Under the pieces are notes generated by a model. The model did not search any database. It was not told where the DNA came from and was given only the letters and a program-made list of their open reading frames with translations. Positions 42,829 to 50,843 of a stretch of DNA of 64,000 nt are shown here, piece by piece. The DNA is from Kaistia defluvii (GTDB lineage: Bacteria; Pseudomonadota; Alphaproteobacteria; Rhizobiales; Kaistiaceae): assembly GCF_040548815.1 (NCBI RefSeq), contig NZ_JBEPSM010000001.1, positions 2,294,001 to 2,358,000 on the forward strand, in the 5' to 3' direction. The position numbers and the translations under genes were made by a program. Numbering within the stretch: the first letter of the stretch is position 1; the number at the start of each line of letters is the position of its first letter.

Positions 42829-43593
42829 TCAGAGGGGATGCGCGCCGAGGCCGACCGGCAGCGATCCCTCGACATCATGCTCGAAATGCACATGGGCATG
42901 GCTGTGGTGGTGCGGATGCTGGTGGACGCTGCCGCGATGGCCGCGCCCATCCTTCAAAAGCAGCGCGCAGGTGGCGAAGCGGGCCATGAAATGCGCGTCA
43001 TGCGCCACGATGATCATCGCCTGCGGCAGCGCTTCGAGAATGTCGCTGAGCCGGGCATAGGCATCGGGATCGAGCCCCACCGTCGGCTCGTCCAGCAGCA
43101 GCACTTCCGGCTGCATGGCGAGCACGGCGGCGATCGAGACCAGCCGCTTTTCACCGCCTGACAGCCGGTGCGTGACCCGGTCGGCGAGATGGCCGAGTTC
43201 GAGCGAGCGCAGCGTCGCCCGCGCCGTCTCATAGGCCTCCTCGCGCGATTGCCCGAGATTGAGCGGCCCGAAGGCGACGTCCTCGATCACGGTCGGGCAG
43301 AAGAGCTGGTCGTCGGCGTCCTGGAACACGAGGCCGGCGCGCACGCGCACGCTGCGGAAGTCCGCCTCGGAGCGCCGCACCGCGCCAAAGGCCTCGACCG
43401 TGCCGGCGCTGGCCGGGATGAAGCCAGTGATGACATGCAGCAGCGTGCTCTTGCCCGCGCCATTGGCGCCGAGCAGCACCATGCGCTCGCCGGGATTGAG
43501 CACGAGATCGACGCCGTCGAGCACGGGTTTGGCGGCGGCATAGCCGGCGACGATGCCGGAAAGGCGGATCAGCGGCGGGGGCAGCGCGTTCAT
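42829..43593 (-). CDS. nikO: Nickel/cobalt ECF transporter ATPase NikO/CbiO with His-rich tail
   Basis: A 254-residue ATPase with GANGAGKST, Q-loop FQDADDQLFCPTV (the DDQLF form typical of CbiO-type ECF ATPases), signature LSGGEKRLVSIAAVLA and VLLLDEPTVGLD. The last ~40 residues contain a His-rich run (QHPHHHSHAHVHFEHD) not needed for ATP hydrolysis and probably able to bind metal. It powers the NikMLQ membrane complex. It follows nikQ with no gap and ends the operon. Confidence 0.9.
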   Translation of the reverse strand: MNALPPPLIRLSGIVAGYAAAKPVLDGVDLVLNPGERMVLLGANGAGKSTLLHVITGFIPASAGTVEAFGAVRRSEADFRSVRVRAGLVFQDADDQLFCPTVIEDVAFGPLNLGQSREEAYETARATLRSLELGHLADRVTHRLSGGEKRLVSIAAVLAMQPEVLLLDEPTVGLDPDAYARLSDILEALPQAMIIVAHDAHFMARFATCALLLKDGRGHRGSVHQHPHHHSHAHVHFEHDVEGSLPVGLGAHPL

Positions 43594-44364
43594 TCAGCCG
43601 AACTCCAGCCAGGCCAGCGCAATCAGCAGCACCGGCCAGATGAGGATGAAGAGACGATCGGCGCGCTCCAGCCGGCGCTGCGCGAAGGCGCGAAACTGGC
43701 CGGAAAAGCCGCGCGCTCGCATCGCCCAGGCGACGCGCTCGGCCCGCTCGGCGCTGCGCAGCACCAACATGCCGAGCAGATGGCCGAGGCTGCGCCAGCT
43801 ATGGCGGTTGCTGCCGGCGCGAAAGCCCCGCGCCCGCATGGCCCGCCGCAACCGGGCATATTCCTCGTGAAAGACGCCGACATAGCGCACGGTGAGCTGG
43901 AACAGATGGGCGATGCGCGGGGGCACGCCGATGCCGCTCATCGCGCCGGCGAGCCGCATCGTGCCCATGGTCGAGAGCAGCGCGGCCGCCATCAGCACGC
44001 CGGCATTGACGCGGACGATGATGACGATGGCGCGGCGCACGCCCTCTTCCGAAACCGGAAGGCCGAAGAGGCTGAAAAGCGCATGGCCGGGCATGGTGAG
44101 CGGCAGGGTTAGCAGCAGGAACAGCAGGAAGCCCTCGACCGCCGTCAGCCGGCGGAGCGTCGCGCGGAACGGCAGCCGGGCGAAGAACGCGGCGGCCAGC
44201 GCCGCCAACAAGGCGGCGATGAGAGCGGGCGCCGTATGCAACACCGCCAGCAGCGCAAGGAAGGTGATTGCAGCCGCCAGGCGGACGCGCGGATCGATGG
44301 CGGCGAGCGGACCTGCATCGCGGTTTTCCGCGAAGATGGCCGCGGCGCTCGCCTTGCCGCTCAT
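43594..44364 (-). CDS. nikQ: Nickel/cobalt ECF transporter transmembrane subunit NikQ/CbiQ
   Basis: A 256-residue membrane protein. It has five or six helices and two cytoplasmic coupling segments with RRAMRARGF and AWAMRARGFSG, the Ala-Arg-Gly signatures by which T-components contact the ATPase. It is coupled to nikL (ATGA overlap) and abuts nikO. It forms the energy-coupling core of the nickel importer. Confidence 0.9.
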   Translation of the reverse strand: MSGKASAAAIFAENRDAGPLAAIDPRVRLAAAITFLALLAVLHTAPALIAALLAALAAAFFARLPFRATLRRLTAVEGFLLFLLLTLPLTMPGHALFSLFGLPVSEEGVRRAIVIIVRVNAGVLMAAALLSTMGTMRLAGAMSGIGVPPRIAHLFQLTVRYVGVFHEEYARLRRAMRARGFRAGSNRHSWRSLGHLLGMLVLRSAERAERVAWAMRARGFSGQFRAFAQRRLERADRLFILIWPVLLIALAWLEFG

Positions 44365-44975
44365 GACTGGCGATCTTTCGCAGGACGGCGCGACTTCAGG
44401 AAGGCGACCAGCCCGAAAATGCCGACGATGTAGCCGATGCCGCCGATGATGTCCTGGATCCGCAGGGCGGATTGCAGCGCGTCGATCTGGGCGGCGAGCG
44501 GCGCGACCTTGCGCGCCACAGCGTTCTCGAGATCAGCCATCGACACGGCCGGCGCGGCGGCGGCAGGCATCGCGGCGTCGACAGGCTTGGCATCGCCTGC
44601 CAGCGCGGCAGAGGCAGGTGGCACGGCCGCGGGCGGGTTCGAATCCAGCTCGGAGGCCGCGACGGTGAAGCGCGCGACATGACCGTCTTCCGCGTCGACC
44701 GTGACGGTGATGTCGCCAGTTCCCGTCGCCTTCAACGCGAATTTGCCATCCGGCCCCGTCTTGCCCGATTGCAGCACCTTGTCCGCCGTGTCGCGCAGGG
44801 TGACGTCGACGCCGGCGGCCGGTCCGCTGCCGACAAAATAGGCCTCGCCCTCGATGCTCGACCCGATCGCCGAGGCGAACACCTTGAGTCGGTGCGCCGA
44901 GGCGGGACTGGCGGCGACGAGAAGCGCCGCCGTCGCCAGCAGCAGCAGGCGGAAGCGATCAGGACGACGCGGCAA
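44361..44975 (-). CDS. nikL: Nickel transporter component NikL
   Basis: A 204-residue protein with an N-terminal signal/anchor (FRLLLLATAALLVAASPASA). An immunoglobulin-like domain beginning AHRLKVFASAIGSSIEGEAYF follows, then an Ala/Pro-rich stretch and a C-terminal membrane helix (GGIGYIVGIFGLVAFL) with a positive end. This layout is that of NikL/CbiL-type proteins in ECF nickel systems. A TTG start at 44975 inside the end of nikM is the most likely; the longer frame begins deep in nikM. Confidence 0.8.
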   Translation of the reverse strand: MPRRPDRFRLLLLATAALLVAASPASAHRLKVFASAIGSSIEGEAYFVGSGPAAGVDVTLRDTADKVLQSGKTGPDGKFALKATGTGDITVTVDAEDGHVARFTVAASELDSNPPAAVPPASAALAGDAKPVDAAMPAAAAPAVSMADLENAVARKVAPLAAQIDALQSALRIQDIIGGIGYIVGIFGLVAFLKSRRPAKDRQS

Positions 44976-45600
44976 TCTTGCCTCCCCGCCGCAGGGCGCG
45001 CGCGCCGAGCATGTCCGGACTGACGCGAGCCAGGAAGCCGCAGGCAAAGGCGGTGATGACCGCCTCGCCGACCAGCAGCGGGCCATAGGAGAGGAGCACG
45101 ATCCGCGCCGAGAGCGTGTAGCTGGAATCGCTCAGCGTCAGCACCAGCGCCACCAGGACGGCAGTGGTCGCGACCGAGAGCGCCGCGACGACGGCGCCCA
45201 CCCATGCGGCGCGGCGCGGCGTGGCATGGACGAGCAGAGGCGCGAACAGCATCGCCCAGAGCACGCCAGGCAGCGCGATATCCATCGTGTTGACGCCCAG
45301 CGTCGTGACGCCGCCGAAGCCGAAGAAGACCGTCTGCAGCACCAGCCCGACGAAGACGGCCGGCACGGCGGCCCAGCCGATGATCAGCCCCATCAGCCCG
45401 GACAGCAGCAGATGGACGCTGGTCGGCCCGACGGCGACGCTGATCAGGCTCGCGACGAAGAACAGCGCCGCCAGAACGGCGACGCGCGGCAGGCTGTCCT
45501 CGTCGAGCTTCTTCAGCGCATAGGCCAGGGCCGCGGCGGTGACGACGCCGCCGCCCGCCAGGACGGGGACCGACAAGACGCCATCCGGAATGTGAGCCAT
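44959..45600 (-). CDS. nikM: Nickel ECF transporter substrate-binding membrane subunit NikM/CbiM
   Basis: A 213-residue membrane protein with about seven helices. The N-terminal MAHIPDGVLSVPV and GPTSVHLLLSGLMGLIIGW correspond to the metal-binding N-terminus and the second histidine of NikM/CbiM. The usual start is Met-His-Ile; here an Ala is inserted after the Met, so that removal of Met would leave His again at position 2. It determines metal specificity of the importer; nickel is inferred from the nikR and urease context. Confidence 0.9.
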   Translation of the reverse strand: MAHIPDGVLSVPVLAGGGVVTAAALAYALKKLDEDSLPRVAVLAALFFVASLISVAVGPTSVHLLLSGLMGLIIGWAAVPAVFVGLVLQTVFFGFGGVTTLGVNTMDIALPGVLWAMLFAPLLVHATPRRAAWVGAVVAALSVATTAVLVALVLTLSDSSYTLSARIVLLSYGPLLVGEAVITAFACGFLARVSPDMLGARALRRGGKIAASS

Positions 45601-45619
45601 AACGTCCTGGTCCCTCGCT

Positions 45620-45652
45620 TACTTCACCTCTCCCTGGGGGGAGAGGCGAAAG
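45620..45652. repeat. Family A repeat unit between nikK and nikM
   Basis: CTTCACCTCTCCCTGGGGGG continues as AGAGGCGAAAG: one family A palindrome within the 73-bp gap of the nickel operon, where it may set the relative expression of nikK and the membrane subunits. Confidence 0.65.
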
Positions 45653-45673
45653 CAGGCCTCCCCGCACAGGGCG

Positions 45674-46438
45674 CTATTTCATGTCCCGGGCCTGGACCCA
45701 GATCAGACCGCCAAGCTCGACCGGCTTGGGCTGGCCTTCCGGATCCGGCAGCTGATAATCGGCATCGACCAGGGCGGCGAAACCCCACCAGCCGGCGCGC
45801 GGCATGGCGTAGTGGAACACGCCCTGCCCGTCCGCCTTCACCACCTGGGTGACGTAGGCATCGGCCGGCGGCGTGACGGAGCCGTCATTGACCCACTCGA
45901 CCTCGACTTCGGCGAACGGCACCGGCTCGCCGTTGCGGCGCACCACGCCGCTGAACACATTGCCGGTCCAAAGGCCGTTTGGGCGCGCCAGCGGCTCGAT
46001 CTCGACGGGAAGGCCGACCGGCCGGTCCCAGTCCGAACCCCAGCCGAACGCGTCGACCACGACCTTGGCGTAATGGATGATCGACTTGCCCTCGGCCGGC
46101 TCCCAATAGGGCTTCGGCTCGACGAAGAAGGTGTAGGCGCCGGGCTTGGCCGGCTTGTAGCTGGTCTTCCAGGCCATCTTGCCGTCGCGCGGCGCCTCGA
46201 CCAGCGTTCCCAGCAGATCCGTCTCCCCCTCGGACGTCACGACGCCGAAGCGCACGGGCCTCGCCATGTCCATGGTCGGGCCGCGATCCATCGGATGGGT
46301 GAAGACGAGGTTGAGGTCCAGCGCCTTGTCCTCGGCGCCGAAATTATCGGTCGAGGGCAGGATTTCCTGGAAATGCGCCTGGGCAAGGGAGGGAGCGGCG
46401 ATGGCGGCTGCCAAGGCGATGATGCGTACGAACTTCAC
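45674..46438 (-). CDS. nikK: Periplasmic nickel transport accessory protein NikK (DUF4198)
   Basis: A 254-residue exported protein. KFVRIIALAAAIAAPSLAQA is a Sec signal, and the mature protein starts with AHFQEILPSTDNF, placing a histidine at the second mature position. It has beta-rich DUF4198-type domains with LNLVFTHPMDRGPTMDMARP and GVVRRNGEPVPFAEVEVEW. Such proteins accompany NikMLQO and probably hand nickel to NikM. A GTG at 46438 has GAGGA six bases upstream. It leads the nickel operon. Confidence 0.85.
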   Translation of the reverse strand: MKFVRIIALAAAIAAPSLAQAHFQEILPSTDNFGAEDKALDLNLVFTHPMDRGPTMDMARPVRFGVVTSEGETDLLGTLVEAPRDGKMAWKTSYKPAKPGAYTFFVEPKPYWEPAEGKSIIHYAKVVVDAFGWGSDWDRPVGLPVEIEPLARPNGLWTGNVFSGVVRRNGEPVPFAEVEVEWVNDGSVTPPADAYVTQVVKADGQGVFHYAMPRAGWWGFAALVDADYQLPDPEGQPKPVELGGLIWVQARDMK

Positions 46439-46441
46439 AAC

Positions 46442-46478
46442 CAATCCTCACATCCAGACCGACTGAATGTGAGGATTG
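46442..46478. promoter_or_regulatory. Perfect 12-bp inverted repeat over the nikK leader (candidate NikR operator)
   Basis: CAATCCTCACAT (46442-46453) and ATGTGAGGATTG (46467-46478) are exact inverted repeats separated by 13 bp. The outer arm overlaps the candidate -10 and the inner arm contains the GAGGA ribosome site of nikK. It could be a repressor operator, an RNA hairpin hiding the ribosome site, or both. Confidence 0.65.
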
Positions 46479-46501
46479 TATCGGAACGTCATACGCGTCA
46501 A
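46475..46501 (-). promoter_or_regulatory. Candidate promoter of the nikKMLQO operon
   Basis: On the minus strand TTGACG (46501-46496) and TACAAT (46480-46475) are separated by 15 bp, a little short. The -10 overlaps the inverted repeat, which suits repression by nickel-loaded NikR. Confidence 0.45.
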
Positions 46502-46551
46502 GCGGCGGCTGCACGTTTTCGACGTGGCCGAACCGGTTTATGCAACCGGCG

Positions 46552-49500
46552 TCAGTAAGCGATGTGGACGCCGAGCTGCACGGCATGGCTGTCCTCGCCG
46601 GCGGCGAAGCGGCCGGCATAGTTGACGAAGCCGCTGGCGCCATAGACCAGGCCGAAATCGAGACCGGCATCCACGGTCGCCGCATCGCGGCTGGGCCCGA
46701 TGCCGGCGATCTGGAACGTGTCGCTGCCGGCAAAGGCCATGCCGAGCGTCGGCGTCTCGTCCGAGAAGGAATGCGTCCAGGCGACTGCGACGCGCGGCTT
46801 GATCCAGAGGCCGTTATCGAGATCGAACCGATGGCTAGCCCGAAGGCCGAGCGTGGTGGCGCAGCCTGAGAGCGCGCCGCCCGCCGAGGTGAGATTGGCG
46901 GCGCCGGCGCCATCCTCGGTGAAGCCGTCGAGATCGGTGCGGCCGCAGGCGAAGCCTGCCATCGGCTCGACCTCGCTGGCGCCGAAGCGCAGGACATAGC
47001 CGAGCTCGGCGAAGGCCTGCCCGGTCCAGCCGCCATAGCTGCTCTTGGCCGTGCCGCTGAGCGTGGAGACGTGGATCTGCCGCTCGACGTCGAGCTCGTG
47101 CAGCGCCATGGCGACGCCGCCGCGCACGCGCAGCGCCTCGTAGTTCCACTGGCCGTAGCCGGCCAGGATGAAGGATTGCAGGTCGGCGGAGCTGTCGCGG
47201 TCGTCGAGCGAGATCTGGCCCTTGTCCATGCCGACGGCGAGGCCGACGCGGACGTCCTCCGTGGTGCGGTCGATACCGGCCATGACGCCGGCCGAATTGC
47301 GCGACCCGCCGGCGGCATTGCCGTCGCCGTCGAAGTTGGACTGCGCGCCATAGCCGGTGAGCCACGGCGTATAGCCCTCGACCCAGCCGGAATTGCGCAT
47401 CCGGTTCAACAGCGTCGTCCGCGTCTGCTCGCTCTGCGCCTGCAAGGTGCCGAGCGCGGTCGCATGGATCTCGCCGGAGAGGTTGTCGAAGGCGGCGCGC
47501 GCCGTCGCCACTTCGAGCGGCAGCACCGCGTCATATACCGCATTGCCGGCGCCGAGCTGCTCCACGGCCCCGCCCGTCGCCCTCTGGTTCGGCGTCGCGC
47601 CGACCGAGGCGAAGGTCGTGTCGTTGCGATCCAGCGTCAGGCTGATCATCTGCGTCGTCTGATCGAGCGTCGGGTCCAGGAAGGCGTAGTCGGAAAGCGT
47701 ATTGCCGAAGGTGCCGGTGATCGTGCCGGTGGCGGAAAGGATCGTGTAGGAGGTGCCGACCTGCAGCGGCACGGCCGAGACCGCCAGCTTCAGTGTGCTG
47801 CCATCGATATCGACGTCGCCTTCGACCGAGACCCGGCTCATGCCATTGGCCGTGACGGTGGTGCGCAAGGTTGCGGTCGCTTGCAGCGCCAGGTCGCCCC
47901 GGATCGTGAGGGTGCCGGCTGGAGACGCGGCATTGCCGCCGGAAAGGATGCCGGCGACCGTGGTCGCTCCCACCGTGCCGATGCCGGATAAAGTACCGTT
48001 CGCCCCGACCACGACGGAGGAATCGGCGATGCCGCCATCGACCTGCAGCGTGCCGCCGGTGATCGTCGTAGTGCCCTGGTAGCTATTATCGGCGGTCAGC
48101 GCCAAGGTGCCGGCGCCGAACTTGTTCAGCCCGCCCTCACCCGAGATCATGCCGGAAAACACCGTCGAGGTGCCGTCGCCGCCGACCGAGAGCGCGCTGG
48201 TCGCGGCGTTCAGGGTGACCGCGCCGGCGCCGGCCAGCGAGCCGATCGTCGCCTTGAAGCCGGCGAGATCCAGCGCCGCGCCGGCGGCGATGGTGAAGGC
48301 GGACTTTTCCGCCAGCGCGCCATTCTTCGCCGCCTGCAGCGTGCCGGCCTCAACGTCGGTGCGGCCGGTATAGAGGCTGACGCCGCCAAGGCTGAGCGTG
48401 CCGGTGCCGACCTTGACCAGCGAACCGCCAGCGCCGCCGCCAATGCCGCCATCCTCGATGGTGCCATCGACCGTGGTCGAGAGATTGCCGCTGCCGACGG
48501 TCAGCACCTTGCCGCCGAGGCGGAAGGTGCCGGCGCCCTCGATGGTGCCGACGGCGATGCCGCTGGTGACCTGCGAGAAATCGACCGTCGCGTTCTCGTC
48601 GGCGATCAGATAGGCGGTGCCGCCCGTCGCGTTGCCGGCAAAGGTGGTGAGCCCGCCGCCGCCCGTGGTGATCTTGGCCGCGCCGGCCGAACTCGAGCCG
48701 GAGAAATCGACGCGGCCGGCATTGTTGATGGTCGATTGGGCCGCCGTGCTGTTGCCGGAAAAGGCGACCGCCGAGCCCATATTGTTGATCAAATCGGACG
48801 AGCCGGCCGAGCTGGAGCCGGAAAAGGCGACCGAGCCGCTATTGCCGATGCGGGCCGAGCCGGCCGTGCTCGTTTCGGTGAACAGGATGGAGCCGCCGGC
48901 ATTGTTGGCGACGAAGCCGGTCGCCGCCGTGCTGCTGCCCTTGAACGTTACCTGGCCGCTGTTCGACAGCAGCGCCACGGCGCCGAGCGAGGCCTGCTCG
49001 GAGAAGACGATAGCGCCGGTGGCGTTGTTGGTGAGCGTCGCGATGCCGGCGCTGCTGGTGCCGGCGAAATTGACGATGCCGCTATTGTTGAGCGAGGCGC
49101 CGGCCAGGGTGCTGGCGTCGAGGAAATCGACGACGCCGGTAGTGTTGTTGGTGATCTCGGCCGTACCGGCGGTGGCAGCGTCGGTGAATTCCATCTTGCC
49201 ATTGACGGTCAGCTTCGAGGTGCCCGCCGTGCTGGTGTCGGCGAAGGTGAGCGTGCCGCTGGCATTGGTGACGAAGGTGCCGCCGCCGGCCGTCGACGAG
49301 CCGCTGAACAGCGTGGTGCCATTGTTGGTGACCTTGGCGGTGCCGGCGGTCGCCGTGCCGCTGAAACCAAGCGAACCGCCGCCGTTGTTGACGATGGTCG
49401 AATTGCCGGCCGTGCTGGTCTCTCCGAAAGACAGGCTGCCCGTACCGTTATTGGTCAGGATGGCGTTCGCGGCGGTGCTGGCATCGTAGAAATAGGTCGA

Positions 49501-49839
49501 GCCGCCGGAATTGTTGATGATGTTGGCCTGGTCGGCGGTGCTGGTGTCGTTGAAGCGGACGGTATCGCCGTCATTCGCGGTGATCTGTTCCGACCCGGCC
49601 GACTCGGTGCCGTTGAACTCGCGATCGGAGACCGCCTGCGCCGTCATCGGCAGCAACAAGCCCAACCAAAGGGGAGCGAAGGCCCAAGAGAGAGTGCGCC
49701 ACGGCCCGGAACGGCGCGGCGCGACCGGCCGGGATGCGACGAAGCGGTCTGCCTCGCGCCGACCGGAACTGAAATCTCGCCGCCCAACCATATTGCCGCC
49801 CCGACACCTGCCATAGGCCCCAAGGCCTTGCAGAGCCAT
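46552..49839 (-). CDS. Autotransporter with tandem-repeat beta-helix passenger
   Basis: A protein of up to 1095 residues (1079 if it starts at the ATG at 49791, which has a better ribosome site). A signal sequence around residues 50-69 ends in MTAQA. Residues ~98-410 hold about 16 repeats of 19-21 residues. PATR-like autotransporter-associated strands follow, with GTLALTADNSYQGTTTITGGTLQVDGG. The last ~280 residues form a beta-barrel (ASHRFDLDNGLWIKPRVAVAW) ending in aromatic Tyr. It should be displayed on the outer membrane as an adhesin or matrix protein. Confidence 0.88.
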   Translation of the reverse strand: MALQGLGAYGRCRGGNMVGRRDFSSGRREADRFVASRPVAPRRSGPWRTLSWAFAPLWLGLLLPMTAQAVSDREFNGTESAGSEQITANDGDTVRFNDTSTADQANIINNSGGSTYFYDASTAANAILTNNGTGSLSFGETSTAGNSTIVNNGGGSLGFSGTATAGTAKVTNNGTTLFSGSSTAGGGTFVTNASGTLTFADTSTAGTSKLTVNGKMEFTDAATAGTAEITNNTTGVVDFLDASTLAGASLNNSGIVNFAGTSSAGIATLTNNATGAIVFSEQASLGAVALLSNSGQVTFKGSSTAATGFVANNAGGSILFTETSTAGSARIGNSGSVAFSGSSSAGSSDLINNMGSAVAFSGNSTAAQSTINNAGRVDFSGSSSAGAAKITTGGGGLTTFAGNATGGTAYLIADENATVDFSQVTSGIAVGTIEGAGTFRLGGKVLTVGSGNLSTTVDGTIEDGGIGGGAGGSLVKVGTGTLSLGGVSLYTGRTDVEAGTLQAAKNGALAEKSAFTIAAGAALDLAGFKATIGSLAGAGAVTLNAATSALSVGGDGTSTVFSGMISGEGGLNKFGAGTLALTADNSYQGTTTITGGTLQVDGGIADSSVVVGANGTLSGIGTVGATTVAGILSGGNAASPAGTLTIRGDLALQATATLRTTVTANGMSRVSVEGDVDIDGSTLKLAVSAVPLQVGTSYTILSATGTITGTFGNTLSDYAFLDPTLDQTTQMISLTLDRNDTTFASVGATPNQRATGGAVEQLGAGNAVYDAVLPLEVATARAAFDNLSGEIHATALGTLQAQSEQTRTTLLNRMRNSGWVEGYTPWLTGYGAQSNFDGDGNAAGGSRNSAGVMAGIDRTTEDVRVGLAVGMDKGQISLDDRDSSADLQSFILAGYGQWNYEALRVRGGVAMALHELDVERQIHVSTLSGTAKSSYGGWTGQAFAELGYVLRFGASEVEPMAGFACGRTDLDGFTEDGAGAANLTSAGGALSGCATTLGLRASHRFDLDNGLWIKPRVAVAWTHSFSDETPTLGMAFAGSDTFQIAGIGPSRDAATVDAGLDFGLVYGASGFVNYAGRFAAGEDSHAVQLGVHIAY
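48606..49548 (-). repeat. Coding tandem repeats (about 16 units of 57-63 bp)
   Basis: Each unit encodes a variant of D/G-x-S-T-A-G-x-A-x-I-x-N-N-x-G-x-x-x-F-S, for example ETSTAGNSTIVNNGGGSLGF and GTATAGTAKVTNNGTTLFS. Units alternate acidic and Gly starts and keep one hydrophobic and one Asn-Asn position, as expected for turns of a right-handed beta-helix. Confidence 0.85.
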
Positions 49840-49929
49840 CGGGATTACCGACGATAGGTGACGCGAAGCGCCTTAAACTATGGTTAACAAGGGATTGATT
49901 GTCCCCGCCGGCAGCGGCGGCAGGCCCGA

Positions 49930-50175
49930 TTAGCGCGACAGGCGACGGGCGTTGGCGCGCACGGTCTTGCGATAGGTCTGCACCACGCTGTCGAGCGAAG
50001 CACCGCCGGCCATCCGCACCGAGGACTGCGACGCGGCGAGAACCTTTTCGCGCAGCATCAGCTCGGCTTCGCGCTGGGCATCCCGTCCGCCCGCTGCGAG
50101 CGTCATGAGGCGCAGGAAAATCACCTGCTGCGATTCGAACGCCAGCATATTGAGATTGAGCCAGGTATGGAACAT
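49930..50175 (-). CDS. Small conserved-looking hypothetical protein
   Basis: An 81-residue protein with no signal peptide. It starts MFHTWLNLNMLAFESQQVIFLRLM, an amphipathic helix that recalls phasin-like small proteins, and continues with charged helices (REAELMLREKVLAASQ). The C-terminus is basic (TVRANARRLSR). I do not recognise a named function. The ATG at 50175 is preferred; the longer frame has no plausible N-terminus. A phasin-like or antitoxin-like role cannot be excluded. Confidence 0.6.
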   Translation of the reverse strand: MFHTWLNLNMLAFESQQVIFLRLMTLAAGGRDAQREAELMLREKVLAASQSSVRMAGGASLDSVVQTYRKTVRANARRLSR

Positions 50176-50452
50176 GAGTGGTCTCCGCGAGACCGTAGGC
50201 GAGACATTCACCCCGGCTAGGCTAAAGCTTCCGCGGGACAAGTTGGTTCCCAAGGTCGTTCCTGGAAGCGTCCTCTTAACCTCCTGGTGATATTGTGACG
50301 CCAAGACGTGACTTGCCGGAACGAAATCGGAGCTAACTCCGTTGGACGGTTCATAGCAACGCAAGCATGACGCAAACTATCGTCGCGCCTGCTGAGATAT
50401 TCGGCCCGGTCGCCAGTGTCCGGGTGTTGCCAAGGTTGGGTACCCTATTGTG

Positions 50453-50824
50453 ATGAGCATCTCCAATGGACCACCCGTCATTCTCGTCGTCGAGGATGAA
50501 GGTCTTGTTCGCATGGCAGCAGCGGACGATCTGGTGGAAGCCGGCTTCAAGGTCATTGAAGCGGCAAATGCCGACCAGGCGATCAAGATGCTTGAGGCGC
50601 ATCCGGAGATAACCATCCTGTTCACGGACATCGACATGCCCGGCTCGATGGATGGGATCCGCCTGGCGCATGCCGTGCGCGAGCGCTGGCCGCCGGTAAA
50701 GCTGGTCCTGGTCTCGGGCCACCAGTCGCCGACCTCCGACATCCTGCCGACCGACAGCGCCTTCTTCGCCAAGCCCTATGACATGGGCCGGGTTTCGAAG
50801 GCGCTATGGGACATGACGGGCTAA
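50453..50824 (+). CDS. Single-domain response regulator (receiver)
   Basis: A 123-residue receiver domain without output domain. ILVVEDEGLVRMAAADDLVEAG gives the acidic pocket, LFTDIDMPG the phospho-acceptor Asp, LVLVSGHQ the Thr/Ser position and FFAKPYD the conserved Lys-Pro. It converges on the HWE kinase gene 20 bp away. It is a natural phosphorylation partner or phosphate sink for it, as in many alphaproteobacterial pairs. Confidence 0.88.
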   Translation: MSISNGPPVILVVEDEGLVRMAAADDLVEAGFKVIEAANADQAIKMLEAHPEITILFTDIDMPGSMDGIRLAHAVRERWPPVKLVLVSGHQSPTSDILPTDSAFFAKPYDMGRVSKALWDMTG

Positions 50825-50843
50825 AAACACCCCACGCCGTGTT

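Noticed and set aside
48606..49548. Possible CRISPR-like or satellite array
   Set aside because: The repeats are protein-coding, in frame, variable in sequence and without unique spacers; they form the autotransporter passenger.
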